Program-made: the position numbers and the translations under genes | The notes under the pieces: generated by a model | What the model was told of the DNA's origin: nothing | What the model saw: only the letters and a program-made list of their open reading frames with translations | Databases searched by the model: none | Part shown: piece after piece, positions 61,587 to 64,000 of the stretch | Layout: each line of letters opens with the position of its first letter | Position numbering within the stretch: position 1 is the stretch's first letter | Assembly (NCBI GenBank): GCA_016719575.1 | Contig: JADJYV010000006.1 | Coordinates: 310,001 to 374,000, forward strand | Direction: 5' to 3' | DNA: 64,000 nucleotides | Origin: Pseudobdellovibrionaceae bacterium | GTDB lineage: Bacteria; Bdellovibrionota; Bdellovibrionia; Bdellovibrionales; Bdellovibrionaceae

Positions 61587-62378
61587 TCATCGTCCTGAAT
61601 CCGATAGCAAAAGTATACCCTTTGAAATCAGGAAGTGAATCCTTTTTCGAATTTCTCCCTCTGAAAAGCCAGTAAAGCCAGACCCTCGGTCTAAAACCTG
61701 AGCTTGAGCACAAAGCTGGTCTAGGGTGTACTTTCGATCCTCGAGTAGAAGATCCAACAAGGCCGCATCGAGAATATCAGCCTCATGCTCCCCGATCTCA
61801 TTGCGGGCTTCGTCATAATAAAATAAACGAAGTCCGGGATTGAGGGCTAAGGTCTGAAGAGAGGGATTGATTACAATTTGTCCGAGATCTCTTTGTTGAA
61901 GACCAAAATCAGAAAAAGACAAGAAAGACAGAATCCACTCCCTCTGAGAAAGCAAACAGAGCGCCGGGTCGCCAATTTGACCTTTTAAAAAAAACGGAAA
62001 GTAACGAAAATGTTCTGATAGTAGCGGCCCTTGCCACGGAAATTCACTGAGGTATTTCTTTAACAGGGCCGAGCTTTTGCCTTGCAAATAAACAGATGTC
62101 TGAGGGAAGACGTGAGTGAACTCTTCTCGCAGGGCAGAAAAAATATACTCTTGGGGGTTCGTTAAAGATTTTTCTTCAAGAATCTCTTTTGGTCTTAACC
62201 ATTGAAGGGTTTGGTGCAGAATCCCCTCATACGTGACTCGCCGAGGACCCGAAACTAATTGGGGATGAAGAATTAATGTGACCACCTCTGAGAGCTTTTC
62301 GAACTCGGCACGACGAAGCGCCCCGACTCCAAGGACCTGGTAATCTTTCAGCTGACGCGAAGCTTGTTTTTGTGTCAT
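61587..62378 (-). CDS. Protein of unknown function with winged-helix-like end
   Basis: 263 residues, cytoplasmic by sequence. It contains no motif I recognise. The C-terminal region (YTLDQLCAQAQVLDRG... to IRKRIHFLISKGILL) resembles a winged helix, which would bind nucleic acid or protein. It is divergent from the creatininase-family gene with 44 bases between starts. Confidence 0.65.
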   Translation of the reverse strand: MTQKQASRQLKDYQVLGVGALRRAEFEKLSEVVTLILHPQLVSGPRRVTYEGILHQTLQWLRPKEILEEKSLTNPQEYIFSALREEFTHVFPQTSVYLQGKSSALLKKYLSEFPWQGPLLSEHFRYFPFFLKGQIGDPALCLLSQREWILSFLSFSDFGLQQRDLGQIVINPSLQTLALNPGLRLFYYDEARNEIGEHEADILDAALLDLLLEDRKYTLDQLCAQAQVLDRGSGFTGFSEGEIRKRIHFLISKGILLLSDSGR

Positions 62379-62422
62379 CCTTGGTTTTGCATTCTCCCAA
62401 CAAAATTCTAAAGGAGTTCGCC

Positions 62423-63157
62423 ATGACTTACAATCTCGCTGAAAAGACCTGGCCGATGATTGAAAACTACCTTAAAATAAAAAACTCTATTCTCTTATCT
62501 GTGGGTTCTACCGAACAGCATGGACCCACAGGAATTATTGGCATTGATTATCTGAGCTCGTGGGAGATTGCCAAAAAAGTGGGCGAAGAAACAGGCACCC
62601 TCGTTGCCCCTCCCCTTTGCTTTGGTATGGCTCAGCATCACATGGCCTTTCCGGGGACGATGAGCCTCACTCCAGTCACATTTATCCAAGTGATCTGCGA
62701 ATTAATTCAAAGCCTCTATCGACACGGCTTCCGTGATTTTACAGTTGTCAATGGCCATGGTGGCAATATCCCCTCTCTCAATGCGGCATTTTCTCAAATC
62801 TTAGGAAACGACGAAGAGTGTCGATTTCGCTTGGTCAATTGGTGGCATTTGCCAGAAGTGCAATCCTATGAAAACAAGCACTTCGGAGATAAAAATGGCT
62901 TTCACGCAACCTGCGGCGAAATCTCAGTGACACAGTACACCCACCCAGAGGCCTATAAGGAGATTCCAAAGCTTAAATTTGAAGCCACAACGAGTGAACA
63001 CCCCTGGCCTCTAAGCCCGATTCAATTTCGAAAAACCTTTCCTGATGGCCGCATGGGATCAGATCCTAGCCTGGCAACAGCAGCTCACGGCGAAGAAATT
63101 TTTAAAATTGCAGTCGCAGCAATTGCACAAAAACTGCGCAATAACACAAAGGGTTAA
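62423..63157 (+). CDS. Creatininase-family metal amidohydrolase
   Basis: 244 residues from the ATG at 62423 (AAGGAG seven bases upstream). Metal-binding motifs STEQHGP, IGIDY, VNGHGGN and CGE follow the family order. Family members cleave cyclic amides or formamides and related compounds. The next gene but one belongs to the arginase/formimidoylglutamase family, so a shared nitrogen-metabolic pathway is conceivable. Confidence 0.88.
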   Translation: MTYNLAEKTWPMIENYLKIKNSILLSVGSTEQHGPTGIIGIDYLSSWEIAKKVGEETGTLVAPPLCFGMAQHHMAFPGTMSLTPVTFIQVICELIQSLYRHGFRDFTVVNGHGGNIPSLNAAFSQILGNDEECRFRLVNWWHLPEVQSYENKHFGDKNGFHATCGEISVTQYTHPEAYKEIPKLKFEATTSEHPWPLSPIQFRKTFPDGRMGSDPSLATAAHGEEIFKIAVAAIAQKLRNNTKG

Positions 63158-63209
63158 CTAGAGTATTTTATTTTTGACCAAGCGCCACGCCCGTGCCAAT
63201 AGTGCAGGC

Positions 63210-63779
63210 ATGAAGTACTTGATGTTCCTGCTAATAATGTTCACAACACCTCTTGTGCTTGGGGCTCAGTCCGTTACCGGATTTCTAACAAAAACTGGTG
63301 AGAAATATTACCTCACTCCGACTAAATCCTCGAACCGTTACGTTGTTTTACCAGAGTCTTCAGATGTAATCAGCAGCCTTGAACGTCTCAATAGCGGCGA
63401 CCACATCACTGGTCACGGTACTCTCGATACCACTAACAAAAAAATTCGTCTTGTCAGCGTTGACTATGTCGGTCTTCGTAAGATTTTGGGGCCCTGGGTT
63501 GGTAACGAAGGCATCCTGACGTTCAAGAATTTCTCGACCATGAAATTTTCGCCACGATTGTCCTCTCGTTCAAATTCAGAGAGCTCTCGAAGGGCTTATC
63601 AAAAAGAATTTCGCTACACACTTTCCCCCAGCGAAGGTGACGAATGGGCTCTCTTTTTATCCGATGAAAAAACCACCACATTTGCAACCGTTGAATTTGG
63701 TCCGCGCAGAATTGTTTTAAAAATCTACGAGTCTGATAGTGGCCGCATTGTCCGCACTCTCATGCTTGAAAGACCCTGA
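63210..63779 (+). CDS. Exported small-domain protein, similar in pattern to that at 23066
   Basis: About 190 residues from the ATG at 63210; an upstream TTG at 63174 would add a polar extension before the signal peptide. Signal peptide MKYLMFLLIMFTTPLVLGAQS. The first mature domain (SVTGFLTKTGEKYYLTP... to KIRLVSVDYV) has the same strand pattern as the C-terminal domain of the 23066 protein: G..V...G..Y.l......... .L.SGD.v.g.g.ld..nk.i.l..id. The rest is beta-rich. Function unknown. Confidence 0.7.
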   Translation: MKYLMFLLIMFTTPLVLGAQSVTGFLTKTGEKYYLTPTKSSNRYVVLPESSDVISSLERLNSGDHITGHGTLDTTNKKIRLVSVDYVGLRKILGPWVGNEGILTFKNFSTMKFSPRLSSRSNSESSRRAYQKEFRYTLSPSEGDEWALFLSDEKTTTFATVEFGPRRIVLKIYESDSGRIVRTLMLERP

Positions 63780-63782
63780 CAA

Positions 63783-64000
63783 ATGCCGTGGACGACAGCA
63801 ACCCCCTCGCATTTTTTCTTCTCGAAACAAGACCCTCAGGACCCTCGTCTCGGAGAGTGGGCCATCAGCTCACCTCTTCGAGACCTCGGCGATCTCCGTT
63901 CTTCTGAAGCCGCCTGGATGATTTTAGGCTATCCAGATGATGAGGGAATTGCCCTCAATGGGGGCCGAGTTGGCGCCAAAGAAGCCCCGAACCACATCCG
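63783..64000 (+). CDS. Arginase/formimidoylglutamase-family hydrolase (3' end cut off)
   Basis: The frame opens at ATG 63783 and is open to the window end (72 codons). The N-terminal sequence has LGYPDDEGIALNGGRVGAKEAP, characteristic of arginase-family formimidoylglutamases and agmatinases (GxPxDEGV..NGGR.GA). The metal site lies beyond the window. It starts three bases after the stop of the preceding gene and is likely co-transcribed. Confidence 0.8.
   Translation, partial: MPWTTATPSHFFFSKQDPQDPRLGEWAISSPLRDLGDLRSSEAAWMILGYPDDEGIALNGGRVGAKEAPNHI

Overview
The window is a gene-dense bacterial chromosome segment. It has short intergenic gaps (none over about 300 bases without a gene), many 1-25 base overlaps in same-strand runs, several overlapping or nearly abutting convergent pairs, and no tRNA, rRNA, CRISPR array or insertion sequence that I could see. 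An Agl/Glt-type energised gliding-motility operon, a giant repeat fibre gene with phage-tail-like modules, a fused IcmF mutase, FadIJ-type beta-oxidation genes and a very large share of exported lipoproteins and beta-barrels fit best with Bdellovibrionota (Bdellovibrio and relatives) or a neighbouring delta-proteobacterial group. That assignment is inference from content, not from a marker gene.

Layout. 1-6029: a very long fibre/adhesin-like gene whose 5' end lies outside the window. It is made of nearly identical 1,497-base tandem units, then a mosaic of VGIG...LHV and NTAIG modules, and ends in a small cysteine-containing domain. The first ~190 bases carry two compensating frameshifts against the other copies. 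6151-8621: three exported proteins of unknown role. 8781-20451 (minus): an HD-GYP protein, then a compact ten-gene operon (read 20451 to 9870): TolQ/AglR-like, two TolR/AglS-like, a large TPR protein, an 84-residue exported protein, an AgmX/PglI C-terminal domain protein, an Ig-like lipoprotein, an outer-membrane barrel, a second repeat protein and a von Willebrand A lipoprotein. This looks like a complete envelope-spanning, proton-motive-force-driven machine.

20626-32668: TauE/SafE exporter with DUF1634 partner, a metallophosphatase lipoprotein, a glycosyltransferase-polysaccharide deacetylase fusion, FeoAB with a likely Fur box, two head-to-head PTPS/QueD paralogues, phosphatidylserine decarboxylase, a COG2509-type flavoprotein and an outer-membrane barrel. 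32701-40747 (minus): 3-hydroxyacyl-CoA dehydrogenase, enoyl-CoA hydratase, fused acyl-CoA mutase IcmF and an RND pump behind one good promoter. 40897-46455: an exported SH3-like protein, a PlsC acyltransferase coupled to a RelA/SpoT-like protein, a lipoprotein and a TMTC-like GT-C glycosyltransferase. 46555-53934: FadJ and thiolase, the malic enzyme-phosphotransacetylase fusion and HflX.

53989-64000: a secreted lytic-transglycosylase-like protein and its small partner, a hotdog thioesterase, a LuxR-type regulator, a CheY-like protein, a tRNA nucleotidyltransferase, QueG, a degenerate HPt-like protein ending in a CheZ/FliM-like CheY-binding peptide, a second HD-GYP protein, a small barrel, a creatininase-family amidohydrolase and the start of an arginase-family hydrolase cut by the window end.

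Taken together the region couples surface adhesion and envelope-powered motility with signalling (two HD-GYP proteins, a CheY, an HPt-like adaptor, a RelA/SpoT-like protein) and acyl-CoA catabolism. The best candidates for undescribed biology are the fibre with its recombining repeats, the accessory genes of the Glt-like operon, the complementary QueD pair, the HPt/CheZ-tail protein, the RelA/SpoT-like protein and the transglycosylase-like protein.
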